Origin: Psychrosphaera sp. F3M07
GTDB taxonomy: Bacteria > Pseudomonadota > Gammaproteobacteria > Enterobacterales > Alteromonadaceae
NCBI RefSeq assembly: GCF_018860345.1
Contig: NZ_JAHKPJ010000012.1
Coordinates: forward strand, 186,001-250,000
Reading direction: 5' to 3'
Length of the DNA stretch: 64,000 bases
Shown: piece by piece, positions 55,394 to 64,000 of the stretch
Position numbering within the stretch: position 1 is the stretch's first letter
Layout of the letters: each line of letters starts with the position of its first letter
Translations under genes and position numbers: made by a program
Notes under the pieces: model-generated
The model's database searches: none
What the model saw: the letters and a program-made list of their open reading frames with translations, nothing else
Told to the model about the DNA's origin: nothing

Positions 55394-58141
55394 TTAGTCT
55401 AGACCAACAGCCCAACCTTTAGTCCAATCGTTATCCGCATTTTTTACTGCACCGATGAAATCTGTTGTTTCAAAGAATGCACCGTGAAGAGCGTTAGCGT
55501 CAGCAGCTGTTGTTGTATCGATAGTAAAGATACCGTTAACAACTGCAGCCATGTTTGCAGCAACTGAATTGTTGCGACTTGCATCTGACCACCAAGCTGA
55601 TAAATCAACATCGCTGTCACCGTTTTTGAAGTTTTCTGTACAAGCGATTACTGAGTTAGTGATGTTGATACCACCATCTGCTAAGTAGTCTTGACCATTA
55701 GGGTTTGTCGCTTCGCCTTCAACTTCAAGACATTCGCCACCCGCATTAGTAATTAATGCATTCACCATAGTCACTTTAGTACCTTCACGGAAGTAGAAAC
55801 CTTCAGAGTCTTTATCCGCTGATGTGTAGTCATTACCTATCATAGTGATGTTGGCAATAGTTGGGTTTGACACTGGCGTTTTAGACATATCTTTGTCGTT
55901 GTCAGCTTCAATACCACGGTTTGCTTCACCATCTTCAGATGCATGTTTTATTAACACATATTGCATTTTACCGCGGTAACCGTTATCCCAATCAACGCTG
56001 TCATCTTTGTTCGCTGTTAGGACAACATGTTTAACGTTTACTGAACCACCAAAGAACTCAACACCGTCATCTGCATTAGCGTGAACTTGGATGTAATCAA
56101 CCATAGTACCTGAACCAACACCGGCAAACGTAATACCGTTAAGCTCATTATCTGGTGCTACTTCGAAACCTGCATTTTTAACTACAACGTAGTTTAAAGT
56201 ACCTGAATTATCTTCCCAGTTTGTTCCGCCAAATACACCACCAGAGACAACACCCTCAACTTGCAGTGAACATTCACCTTCTGAAGGACATTTGTTTGAA
56301 GGCGCATTGCCTAGAATAACCATGCCACCCCATTGACCTGAACCTTCAGTTTGGTCAAGTACGTCTTGTTTAGAAGTAAACATAATTGGAGCTTCAGAAG
56401 TACCAACCGCTTCAATTTTTGAACCGCGGCTTACAACTAAGTAATCACCACCGTTAGAACCATATACTGTCGTACCGGCGTCAATTGTTAGGATTGCAGA
56501 ATTTTCATTATCACCACCAACAAATACTGGACCATTTAGTGCCCATAAGTTGTCTTTGGTTAATGTTAAGTCTGATGTAATACGACCTGATAATTCACAT
56601 GTTGTTGTAACACCGTCTACTGATTCAATTTTAGCTGAACCTGATGGGCAACCCGCTACTGAAGATACACCGCCACCGAAACCAAATGCCCAACCTTCAC
56701 GCCAGTCATTAGTTTCATCTATGGCTCCAACAAAAGTCGTAGTTTCCAACATGCCCATATTAGCCACATCTTTAACTGCGATTTTGTCATCACCTGTTAT
56801 TGGTGAATCATCGTGTGCTAAAGGTACACCGTTATTGGCTAAAAATGCACTGGTAACCACTGAATTATTTTTGCCATCTTCTGCAACAAATGCAGCTAAA
56901 TCAACTATAGAGTGAGTATCATTCTCAGCCAATTTTCCATCTTTAGTTGGTTCAGTACATGCGATAACTGTGCTTTCCATCACAATGCCGCCATCTTCTA
57001 AATGAGCTTGTGATACAGCGTTACCTTCAACTTCAAAACATTCACCACCAGCGCCCGTAATTACAGAGTTGTAGATGCTAGCTTTTGTACCTTCACGTAA
57101 ATAAATACCTTCAGAGTCTTTATCATCGCTCTTATAGTTATTACCTACAATTGTTAGGTTAGAGATCATGACATCTGACATTGGCGTTTTACTAGGCGTA
57201 GAACCGTCATTGTCAGCTTCTATACCACGGTTTGCTTCACCGTCATTTTTATCATGTTCAACATAAGCATATTGAATTGAACCACGGTAACCGTTATCCC
57301 AATCAATTGAATCATCTTGGTTGCCCGTTAATACTAAATGTTTAACACTTACGGTTCCGCCAAAAAATTCAACACCGTCATCGGCGTTTGCGTGAACTTG
57401 TATGTAATCAACGTCAGTACCAGAACCAACACCACCAAATGTAATACCATTTAACTCATTGTCTGGTGCGATTTCGAATCCAGCGTATTTCACCACAACG
57501 TAGTTTAATGTACCTGAATCATCTTCATCATTGTCGCCACCAAATACAGCACCTTCAAATGCACCTTCAACTTGTAGTGCACAGCTTGTTCCGTCAGTAG
57601 GACATTTATTAGATTTTGCGTTACCTAGGATAACTACACCACCCCATTGACCAGCACCAACCGTGGTACCCATAACGTCATTTTTAGAGGTCATGATAAT
57701 TGGCGCTTCGGCTGTACCTAACGCTTCAATTTTAGAACCACGGCTAACCACTAAATAGTCATTACCGGTTTCACCAAAGATAGTTACGCCTGGGTCTACT
57801 GTTAGAACGGCACTATCTGCGTTGTCGTTACCGATAACAACTGGACCGCGTAATGCGTAAACTTTGTCAGCCGTTAATGTTAAATCTTCTGTAATTACAC
57901 CCGTTAAAATAACGATATCAGCTTCAACTGATGTTGCAGCCAGGTAATCCGCTTCTAACGTTTCTTGGTCTATTTCAATTTGTGTTTTTGGTGCAACGTA
58001 ACCATCACATCCTTCAGGGATAGGTGTTACTGCACATTCATCAACAACCACATCTACTGGGTCTTTATCGTCACTACAAGCCACTGTCATAGTTAACGCT
58101 AGTGTTACTGCCGAAAGTTTGAATAAATCTTTAAGTTCCAT
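55394..58141 (-). CDS. Lipoprotein with two tandem beta-helix domains
   Basis: 915 residues. A lipoprotein signal with Cys22 (LTMTVACSDD; Ser at +2 suggests the outer membrane). Two homologous units of about 400 residues follow (about 82-488 and 520-915). Each has the same landmarks in order: DLTLT, DYLVVSRGSKIEA, GQWGG(V/M)VILGNA, SGTLNYVVVK, APDNELNGITF, VDYIQVHANADDGVEFFGG, DWDNGYRG, GEANRGIEADND, GGEC(F/L)EVEG. The pattern suggests a right-handed beta-helix with many Asp/Asn turns and paired Cys (KCP...C). Function is unknown; such proteins are often encoded beside TonB-dependent receptors. Three Pho boxes in tandem lie upstream. A surface binding or capture role for the receptor's ligand is inferred only. 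Confidence 0.82.
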   Translation of the reverse strand: MELKDLFKLSAVTLALTMTVACSDDKDPVDVVVDECAVTPIPEGCDGYVAPKTQIEIDQETLEADYLAATSVEADIVILTGVITEDLTLTADKVYALRGPVVIGNDNADSAVLTVDPGVTIFGETGNDYLVVSRGSKIEALGTAEAPIIMTSKNDVMGTTVGAGQWGGVVILGNAKSNKCPTDGTSCALQVEGAFEGAVFGGDNDEDDSGTLNYVVVKYAGFEIAPDNELNGITFGGVGSGTDVDYIQVHANADDGVEFFGGTVSVKHLVLTGNQDDSIDWDNGYRGSIQYAYVEHDKNDGEANRGIEADNDGSTPSKTPMSDVMISNLTIVGNNYKSDDKDSEGIYLREGTKASIYNSVITGAGGECFEVEGNAVSQAHLEDGGIVMESTVIACTEPTKDGKLAENDTHSIVDLAAFVAEDGKNNSVVTSAFLANNGVPLAHDDSPITGDDKIAVKDVANMGMLETTTFVGAIDETNDWREGWAFGFGGGVSSVAGCPSGSAKIESVDGVTTTCELSGRITSDLTLTKDNLWALNGPVFVGGDNENSAILTIDAGTTVYGSNGGDYLVVSRGSKIEAVGTSEAPIMFTSKQDVLDQTEGSGQWGGMVILGNAPSNKCPSEGECSLQVEGVVSGGVFGGTNWEDNSGTLNYVVVKNAGFEVAPDNELNGITFAGVGSGTMVDYIQVHANADDGVEFFGGSVNVKHVVLTANKDDSVDWDNGYRGKMQYVLIKHASEDGEANRGIEADNDKDMSKTPVSNPTIANITMIGNDYTSADKDSEGFYFREGTKVTMVNALITNAGGECLEVEGEATNPNGQDYLADGGINITNSVIACTENFKNGDSDVDLSAWWSDASRNNSVAANMAAVVNGIFTIDTTTAADANALHGAFFETTDFIGAVKNADNDWTKGWAVGLD

Positions 58142-58209
58142 TACGTACTCCGAGTACTTTTATAGTTTTTGATTAATTAAATTATCGGAACGTAGATTAA
58201 GGATTAAAA

Positions 58210-58271
58210 ATGACAAAACGGTGACTGTAAAAAGACAGTGAGTTGACAGTTTTATTACATAACGATGACAT
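58210..58271 (-). promoter_or_regulatory. Three tandem Pho boxes (six 11-bp half-sites)
   Basis: Three 18-base boxes at 58254-58271, 58232-58249 and 58210-58227 are spaced exactly 22 bases apart. Reading the minus strand, the 11-base units begin TGTCAT, TGTAAT, TGTCAA, TGTCTT, AGTCAC and TGTCAT. The centre box matches 14 of 18 consensus positions and the outer ones 12 of 18. The gene start is at 58141. The perfect helical register is hard to explain except as a protein-binding array. Confidence 0.78.
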
Positions 58272-58320
58272 TATGTATGGAGAGTAGAGGAAGACAGCGG
58301 CTAGCGCATTTGTAGTCTAA

Positions 58321-59196
58321 TTAAAAAGCTGTAATCCAATATCGTGGATTAGTTGGGTCGGTTTGTTTTGATAATAATGGGTTATTTAACTGGAATATAC
58401 GTTTGCCTTTCCACTTATCTAGAGGGAAGGCATATTTAGTCACTTTATGGTTTTGCATAAAGGAATCAAATTCGCCACTATCAATTAATTTTTCCAAACC
58501 AATTTCAATAGCCATACTTAACGCAATATTTTTTTTATTCACAAAATAATATATTGGGTAAGGATAATGAAGTAATACGTCATCTAACATAACTAAGTCA
58601 TTAAATGTTTTTTGTGCTACAGCCAGTTCACCATAGCCCTCAAATATAGCTCTGGGGAAATACTGACAACGACCTTTATTCACCATGGCAAACATTGCGT
58701 CATATCGACCTGCCGCTGCGACTTTATATCCATTTGCCTGTAAAATTTTTGTATCTGGCCAATGCTCCCCCTGGCACGCTACTTTTCGTTTCAATTCGGC
58801 TTCACTTAACTGTGAAAAATAACTTAGGTTTTGTTTTTTTAAAATTGAAACCCGATAACCTAACAGCCCTTTCATTAAGGGTATTTTTACCGCGTGAAAT
58901 TTATTTTCACTTTCTATTGTTGTTCCCATCCAATACACATCAATTATGTCATCGGTTAACAACTGCATAGAACGACCTTGAGTTAGGCTAGTGGCATCGA
59001 CAAGTCTTGTATAATAAGGATCAGTGCTACCTGCTTTGAGCGCTTTACCTAATAATTGATAGAAATAATCTTGGGTGACATCTTCAGCTGACTGTTGTCC
59101 GAGCACACGAACAAGCGTAACTTCAGAGGAATAAGAATATGAAGAAAATAATGTTAAAACCGAACTTAGAAGTAAATATATGGTTCTTTTAAACAC
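58321..59196 (-). CDS. Periplasmic solute-binding-like protein
   Basis: 291 residues with a signal peptide (IYLLLSSVLTLFSSYSYSS) and the overall pattern of the family-3 extracellular binding fold. Examples are DIIDVYWMGTTIESENKF, KIPLMKGLLGYRVSIL, LQANGYKVAAAGRYDAMFAMVNKGRCQYFPRA and LEKLIDSGEFDSFMQ. It is common in Alteromonadales as a stand-alone gene without a transporter, where it may serve as a sensor partner or may have lost transport function. No ligand can be assigned. No Pho box was found upstream, unlike its neighbours; a separate promoter with a palindrome is present. Confidence 0.75.
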   Translation of the reverse strand: MFKRTIYLLLSSVLTLFSSYSYSSEVTLVRVLGQQSAEDVTQDYFYQLLGKALKAGSTDPYYTRLVDATSLTQGRSMQLLTDDIIDVYWMGTTIESENKFHAVKIPLMKGLLGYRVSILKKQNLSYFSQLSEAELKRKVACQGEHWPDTKILQANGYKVAAAGRYDAMFAMVNKGRCQYFPRAIFEGYGELAVAQKTFNDLVMLDDVLLHYPYPIYYFVNKKNIALSMAIEIGLEKLIDSGEFDSFMQNHKVTKYAFPLDKWKGKRIFQLNNPLLSKQTDPTNPRYWITAF

Positions 59197-59231
59197 CAGT
59201 GACTAATCCATTATGTAATTGAAGCACTCAT

Positions 59232-59284
59232 ATTATAGGCTAAACATACGTCCTACAAACCAATACTTAACTGAGGCTCAGTTA
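59232..59284 (-). promoter_or_regulatory. Promoter and palindrome before the solute-binding-like gene
   Basis: Minus-strand TATAAT (59232-59237) with a weak TTTGTA box (59254-59259) 16 bases away. Just upstream is the palindrome TAACTGAG-C-CTCAGTTA (59268-59284), a possible operator. The ATG is at 59196. Confidence 0.45.
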
Positions 59285-59395
59285 GACTATACCAATGCGT
59301 TAAAAACTCAAGCATCTAAGGATAGTTCAATGTCCGAAACTGCATTTCAATATTAACCACATCTATAATTTAATAGATGAGATTAAGGAGTTAAT

Positions 59396-59472
59396 TGGTC
59401 GGTATGAGAGGATTTGAACCTCCGACCCCTGACACCCCATGACAGTGCGCTACCAAGCTGCGCTACATACCG
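59396..59472 (-). tRNA. tRNA-Pro (anticodon GGG)
   Basis: 77 bases including an encoded CCA. The acceptor arms CGGTATG and CATACCG pair fully; D arm GCGC/GCGC; anticodon loop ATGGGGT gives anticodon GGG; T arm GGAGG-TTCAAAT-CCTCT. The anticodon stem has the same T-T mismatch as E. coli proL, which it closely resembles. The flanks show no integrase or attachment-site duplication. Confidence 0.97.
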
Positions 59473-59721
59473 ACCGAGGTGGCTAAAGTATCACTCAGCC
59501 CTGTAAATATCCAGCGAAAAAGTTCAAATTTATGTGTATTCAAAAACAATGAATATCAATAGCTTATATTTTAAACATGCATTACTTTCAATAGTAATAA
59601 GTCAACATCTTTAAGGATATTGTTAACCTTATCAACACCGCGACATTCATTAAAATAACACTCAAGTTTGCTTGTTTTTACTCACATCCATACTCTTTTC
59701 TTCATTGAGCCGAATTATTAC

Positions 59722-62700
59722 TTATAAAACGGCGAGTCGCTTAGTATTATTTTCTCGTTGCTGATCTATGCTCTGATAATATGGGTCAAGTTGAATAAAT
59801 TCCGGTCGTTTTAAAACCTCAAAATTAAAACATGTATTTGGCTGTATCACGTTGACTTTAGTATGTAATAAAGTGCGATTATCTGCTGGTTTGTCAAATA
59901 AATTTGCAGGATGTTCACTAAACAGAGCTAGTTCAACTAATTGGCTTTTATTGTCCGTAGTAGCGTAATTAGATATGCAGACATCAACAGAAAACAGTCC
60001 GTTCACTAATGTTGTAACGTGAGTGCTTTCTATAGTCCAATCGTTTACTACCACTTGTTGAAGCCATTGTTTAATAAAATCTTGATGTTCAAAGTTTGTA
60101 ACTGTGTTTAATGCGTGAATAAAATCTAACGTTGTGGCTGGTTTGTTTGGGTATCCGTGTTTTTTAAGCACTAACCTGAGTGCTTCATTCACTTTATTCG
60201 CGCCAAGTTGTTTTTGTATTGCGTTCATCGCAATCGTACCTTTGGAGTAGATAAGGTGTTTTTCATCCGCTCGATATAGTGGTTTTTCAGTTTCGGGACT
60301 TTGTCCCCTTCCATATAAATATCGGTTATTTTCGTATTGTAAAAAACGGTGCAAATAGGCTTCACCATACTTTTGGATCAATAATTGCGCTTGGGTATAT
60401 ACCGCTAACGTTTCAACCAAGACAGAGCCTCCTTCCGTGATTGCACTGTCTAATCCATGTCCCCACCATTGGTGTGCGGTTTCATGTACCGTCCGTCGAT
60501 ATAAATGATCGAATGCTTGATTATTACTCCTGTCCACCACAAAACCTAACTTTTCATCAATGAGCATCATTTGTGGCATAGCATAACCAGATTGATTAAA
60601 TACATTTGGTACTTCAAACAAACGCAGTTGTTTATATGGATAACGACCAAAATTTTGATTGCCATAACGTAAGGTGTCTGCAATCGCCTCAATATGCTCT
60701 TGCGCAATTTTTGTGTGTTTTTCTATATGGTAAACTTCAACATTTATCCCATCAACATCGCGCTCAGACACCATAAATACCCCAGACAATACTGGTTGTA
60801 TTTTTCTTATTGGTTGTTTCGTTTTGTAATGGTAAACATTTCGGTTATCGTCCTTAGAATGGGATATCAACTCACCCGGAGCAACGACAATATGATTTTC
60901 CGCTGTAGTTAGACGCGTTTCAATTGTTGCCCACTTAAGTTGATGGCTAAAGTCACCATCATATTTAGTGATATCTTGCTCAAGACTTAATGCAACAGGT
61001 AGTTCCGGCAAGCCAAACTCTCTTCGTTTTACAACAGAATTCAAAACATAATGCTCTGAAAAACCTAAAAACGGCATATAACGAATATCTCTAAAATAAA
61101 TAAAGGTAGGCGTAAATGCACTATCCGATATTAACCCGTTATAACCGTTATGCGTTCGCTCAGCGCTAAATGATAAAGTTAACTGTTGTTGTGGTTGCAT
61201 TGGGGTATTTAGTTTAAAGAGATACTGAGAAAAATGTTTATCGTGCTCTATTAACGTGGCATTTTCCAAAGACATCATTTTATAATTTACATCTGTGTCA
61301 GTACTGATCAAAATGTCTTTAATGGGCTGTTGAGTTTTATTTTGTAATTGATACTGCCCTGTGATTTGATAACGGCGTTGCTTGGGGTACAGATCCATAT
61401 TCGTCTTAACAGCAACCACTGTTGGCTGCTGAAGTTCACGGTAGCTTTGATACTTTTTCTCGTAATCCGCATGCCATTGGTAATAATCATTAGCCGATTG
61501 AAAATTACCAACAATATTGGTTTGATAATAGACATGCCCGCCAGCCACTATTGATAAGACAGAAAACGTGGCTAATGCTAACTGATTGGGCTTACTTTGG
61601 TTCCCTTTTAGCAGTTGAGACCATGAAGCAACATCTTTACCGCGTTGCATTAACCTAAAACTGATTAACGCCAATACCACTGATACACTTGTCCATAATG
61701 CCATGTACCCCCAGAAAGCATCAGAAGTAGCACTAAAACCAACTAATTCAGAGTGTTGTAATTGTGGCGAATGACCAAACTTAAACAACCCATGTTCTAA
61801 ACCTATATACCCCCCTAAATTGGATTGAGATAAAATAATAAAAAATAATGACACCACCATTGCTACCAATTTATTTGGGCTCACCGCATTTATAAATAAC
61901 ACTAAGGTGGCAATACACAACAGAGGAATGCCCACATAAACGTACAAACTGCTATATAGAACGAAATCGATATCCCCACCATAAATCCATTGCAACGCCA
62001 TGGAAATAATAATGGCAAAAGTAATAAAAGTAAGTGGTATACACACCAAAGCGAACCATTTTGCCATATAACGTTGTACATTAGAGATTGGAGTCACATC
62101 GATTAAATCTGCAATGTTTTTTTCTTTATCACGCCATGCAATTTCTGCAGAAAATATCACTAAGAACAAGGCGGAGAAGGTTGGCAATATATCAAACCCA
62201 AAGCGATTGATTGCAATACTAGTAGTAGGGACAGGGGTAACATCTAAGCTTTCTAAATATACCAAACCAGATATGACTTCAGAACCTAGTAATATTCCCC
62301 AAGCCAATACAATAAAAACAAAGGTTTTGGTTAAGACTGTAGTTAAATATTCAGTTTTAACTAAGGCTTTAAATGCAGCCAAGGCATCAAACTCAGTTAC
62401 TACTACTGGGTTAAAGGTGATATTTTCGCTATTAATTTTGGCAGATGCATCTAAATTAGCTTTTCCTGAGTTGAGTTTATTGCTTACTTTTAACCTTAGC
62501 TCAAAGTAAAAATAACTCATTAAGATGGTGGCAATTGCACTAAGGAGCACCAAAAGTCGATTAAACAATAAAGAGTCCGTTAATATTACTTGCAAGGTAT
62601 TACGCTGCTCTACCGTCCAGTAAAGTGCTTGTTTATAAAACTCAGCACTGGCCATAGGATCGAGTAAATCAAAGATTATTTTTAACGTTTCATTTAATAC

Positions 62701-63321
62701 AAATGGTTGTGCCATGTTAGGCGAACCTGTGATCACACTTAATAATTGATATAAAAAAAACGCCAAGCCAGCTGCCAAATACACCTGTAACGACGAACGA
62801 CTAAACAAGCCTAATGCAAATAACAATACACTTGATAACAAAATAGCCGGAAAAATGAAAACTAGACTTGTCCATATTAAGACACTTAGTAATAAGCTAA
62901 TATCAATCGGTACTTGGCTGGAGGATGATAACATTGCCAATCCAATTGATAGTCCTATCAGAAATGCAAAATAAACCAAAATAGAAGGAATAAATACGCC
63001 AAACCAACGTGATAATAAATAGTGCAGTTTACTTACTGGTGTGGTGAATACTAATTCCTCCAATTGAAACTGGCGATCTCGTACAGTGGCTTTAACAACA
63101 AAGACTGCCTGAATGATTGGAAAAATAAATCCGACTGTGATGATTGTCTTGGTTAAATAATAAGATCCCCAAGCTAACACGCCTTTTTCTGTTGGTAGGT
63201 TTTGCACGATAAACATGCCAAATAACACAGCTAAAACACTAAGAGAATAAAATAATATTTGACGGGTTTGCAATTTTATTTCTGAGCGAATTAAAGCATA
63301 AGTTACTGCTGAACTAGACAT
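59722..63321 (-). CDS. ABC-2 type permease fused to an M1-family metallopeptidase
   Basis: About 1199 residues. The first half holds two sets of membrane helices of ABC-2 permease type (residues about 20-280 and 335-600). The second half is periplasmic-side and of the M1 aminopeptidase type: HETAHQWWGH near residue 946 is the HExxH zinc motif, with a Glu about 20 residues later (SVLVETLA). Fusions of this kind occur in Alteromonadales and Bacteroidetes; substrate unknown. The frame is open to an ATG at 63342, but the ATG at 63321 has a good ribosome site (AAGGAAACGTTC) and overlaps the ATPase stop by 8 bases (ATGTCTAG), so I chose it. A 249-base gap to the tRNA holds no gene. Confidence 0.88.
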   Translation of the reverse strand: MSSSAVTYALIRSEIKLQTRQILFYSLSVLAVLFGMFIVQNLPTEKGVLAWGSYYLTKTIITVGFIFPIIQAVFVVKATVRDRQFQLEELVFTTPVSKLHYLLSRWFGVFIPSILVYFAFLIGLSIGLAMLSSSSQVPIDISLLLSVLIWTSLVFIFPAILLSSVLLFALGLFSRSSLQVYLAAGLAFFLYQLLSVITGSPNMAQPFVLNETLKIIFDLLDPMASAEFYKQALYWTVEQRNTLQVILTDSLLFNRLLVLLSAIATILMSYFYFELRLKVSNKLNSGKANLDASAKINSENITFNPVVVTEFDALAAFKALVKTEYLTTVLTKTFVFIVLAWGILLGSEVISGLVYLESLDVTPVPTTSIAINRFGFDILPTFSALFLVIFSAEIAWRDKEKNIADLIDVTPISNVQRYMAKWFALVCIPLTFITFAIIISMALQWIYGGDIDFVLYSSLYVYVGIPLLCIATLVLFINAVSPNKLVAMVVSLFFIILSQSNLGGYIGLEHGLFKFGHSPQLQHSELVGFSATSDAFWGYMALWTSVSVVLALISFRLMQRGKDVASWSQLLKGNQSKPNQLALATFSVLSIVAGGHVYYQTNIVGNFQSANDYYQWHADYEKKYQSYRELQQPTVVAVKTNMDLYPKQRRYQITGQYQLQNKTQQPIKDILISTDTDVNYKMMSLENATLIEHDKHFSQYLFKLNTPMQPQQQLTLSFSAERTHNGYNGLISDSAFTPTFIYFRDIRYMPFLGFSEHYVLNSVVKRREFGLPELPVALSLEQDITKYDGDFSHQLKWATIETRLTTAENHIVVAPGELISHSKDDNRNVYHYKTKQPIRKIQPVLSGVFMVSERDVDGINVEVYHIEKHTKIAQEHIEAIADTLRYGNQNFGRYPYKQLRLFEVPNVFNQSGYAMPQMMLIDEKLGFVVDRSNNQAFDHLYRRTVHETAHQWWGHGLDSAITEGGSVLVETLAVYTQAQLLIQKYGEAYLHRFLQYENNRYLYGRGQSPETEKPLYRADEKHLIYSKGTIAMNAIQKQLGANKVNEALRLVLKKHGYPNKPATTLDFIHALNTVTNFEHQDFIKQWLQQVVVNDWTIESTHVTTLVNGLFSVDVCISNYATTDNKSQLVELALFSEHPANLFDKPADNRTLLHTKVNVIQPNTCFNFEVLKRPEFIQLDPYYQSIDQQRENNTKRLAVL

Positions 63322-64000
63322 GAACGTTTCCTTGTTTTTCAACTAACAGCGAAAAATATAGATCCTCTAAGTCTGGTATTACGGCATTGAATTCACTTGC
63401 AGGGCAAGTGTCACTTATTACATGTATTTCAACTTCTCCAGCCACTAAGCGGTGGCTGATCACTTGATGTAATGTTTGATATTGTGACAGTTGTCCTTTA
63501 TTGATGGTTGCTTGCCACAATTTGCCATTAAGTGATGATGTTAGTTCACTAGGTGCGCCATTGGCGATAATTTCACCATTTACTTGCACGGCCATGTTTG
63601 GGCATAAGTTACTCACGTCTTCAACAATATGAGTGGATAAAATCACCACGGTATTCTCACTAATATCGCTTAATAAATTATGAAAACGATTACGTTCTTG
63701 TGGATCTAAACCGGCTGTCGGTTCATCTACAATCAATAACTTAGGCGCGCCTAATAACGCTTGGGCGATCCCAAAACGTTGTTTCATACCACCAGAAAAG
63801 CCGCTGACTGCTTTGTTTTGCACATCCGTTAGATTCGTTAAATATAATAATTCTTGAATTTGCTTATGTCGTTGCTTTTTATCGCTTAGCCCTTTTAGCA
63901 AGGCAAAGTGTTCTAACAAAGCAAATGCTGACATTCCAGGATAAACGCCAAACTCTTGCGGTAAATACCCTAATACAGGGCGTAGTTTTTCTGGCTCGGT
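63314..64000 (-). CDS. ABC transporter ATP-binding protein (5' part outside window)
   Basis: The C-terminal 228 residues are visible; the frame continues to the window edge, so the Walker A motif is not seen. Present are the Q-loop (LGYLPQEFGVYPGM), ABC signature (SGFSGGMKQRFGIAQAL), Walker B (KLLIVDEPTAGLDP) and H-loop (VVILSTHIVEDV). It is the energy-supplying partner of the fused permease-peptidase that it overlaps by 8 bases. The GMKQR signature variant and the DEPTAGLDP context are typical of ABC-2 type exporters. Confidence 0.93.
   Translation of the reverse strand, partial: TEPEKLRPVLGYLPQEFGVYPGMSAFALLEHFALLKGLSDKKQRHKQIQELLYLTNLTDVQNKAVSGFSGGMKQRFGIAQALLGAPKLLIVDEPTAGLDPQERNRFHNLLSDISENTVVILSTHIVEDVSNLCPNMAVQVNGEIIANGAPSELTSSLNGKLWQATINKGQLSQYQTLHQVISHRLVAGEVEIHVISDTCPASEFNAVIPDLEDLYFSLLVEKQGNVHV

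Noticed and set aside
59396-59472. tRNA-Pro as an integration site for a mobile element
   Set aside because: No integrase, no duplicated 3' end of the tRNA and no transposase or insertion sequence in the window.

Overview
The window looks like a chromosomal segment of a marine, motile, A+T-rich gammaproteobacterium of the Alteromonadales (Colwellia, Psychrosphaera or Thalassotalea-like). This is inferred from the FlrABC-type polar flagellar hierarchy, the DUF3450-TtpC-ExbB-ExbD-TonB-TPR cluster, the type of TonB-dependent receptor and the overall base composition. The species cannot be named from sequence reading alone.

Layout. (1) Positions 1-10.5 kb, minus strand: flagellar genes flrB-flrC and fliE-F-G-H-I-J-K (fliK runs off the window). 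Sigma-54 type promoters lie before fliE and flrB. (2) 10.7-25.4 kb, minus strand: a complete cellulose operon in the order bcsR-Q-A-B-Z-C-E-F-G, closed by a strong terminator. It includes two small genes, bcsR (57 aa) and bcsF (52 aa). (3) 25.5-29.5 kb: flrA, the flagellar master regulator, then a DUF3392 membrane protein and ligA. The cellulose operon therefore sits between flrA and flrBC, which are adjacent in many relatives. (4) 29.6-43.1 kb: a signalling block with a chemoreceptor (FliA-like promoter), a receiver-GGDEF protein with a broken active site but an intact RxxD site, and a 1491-aa CHASE hybrid kinase. Divergent from these are a receiver-PAS-GGDEF-EAL protein and a second hybrid kinase. 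(5) 43.1-58.3 kb, minus strand: a TonB energy-transduction operon, a chemoreceptor, a DapE-like peptidase, a TonB-dependent receptor and a duplicated beta-helix lipoprotein. Every one of these transcription units has a Pho-box-like sequence upstream. (6) 58.3-64 kb: a periplasmic solute-binding-like protein, tRNA-Pro(GGG), and an ABC exporter whose permease is fused to an M1 metallopeptidase. The ATPase gene is cut by the window edge.

Two themes connect the genes. The first is cyclic-di-GMP control of the motile/sessile switch: FlrA, FlrBC and the flagellar genes on one side; BcsA (PilZ), BcsE (RxGD) and the GGDEF/EAL proteins on the other. The second is an apparent phosphate-starvation regulon that would couple outer-membrane TonB-dependent uptake to chemotaxis. 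The most notable deviations are a BcsZ with Asn at the catalytic-base position, an FlrA lacking the LFRS cyclic-di-GMP motif, a DapE homologue lacking a zinc ligand, and six contiguous 11-bp Pho half-sites before the beta-helix lipoprotein.
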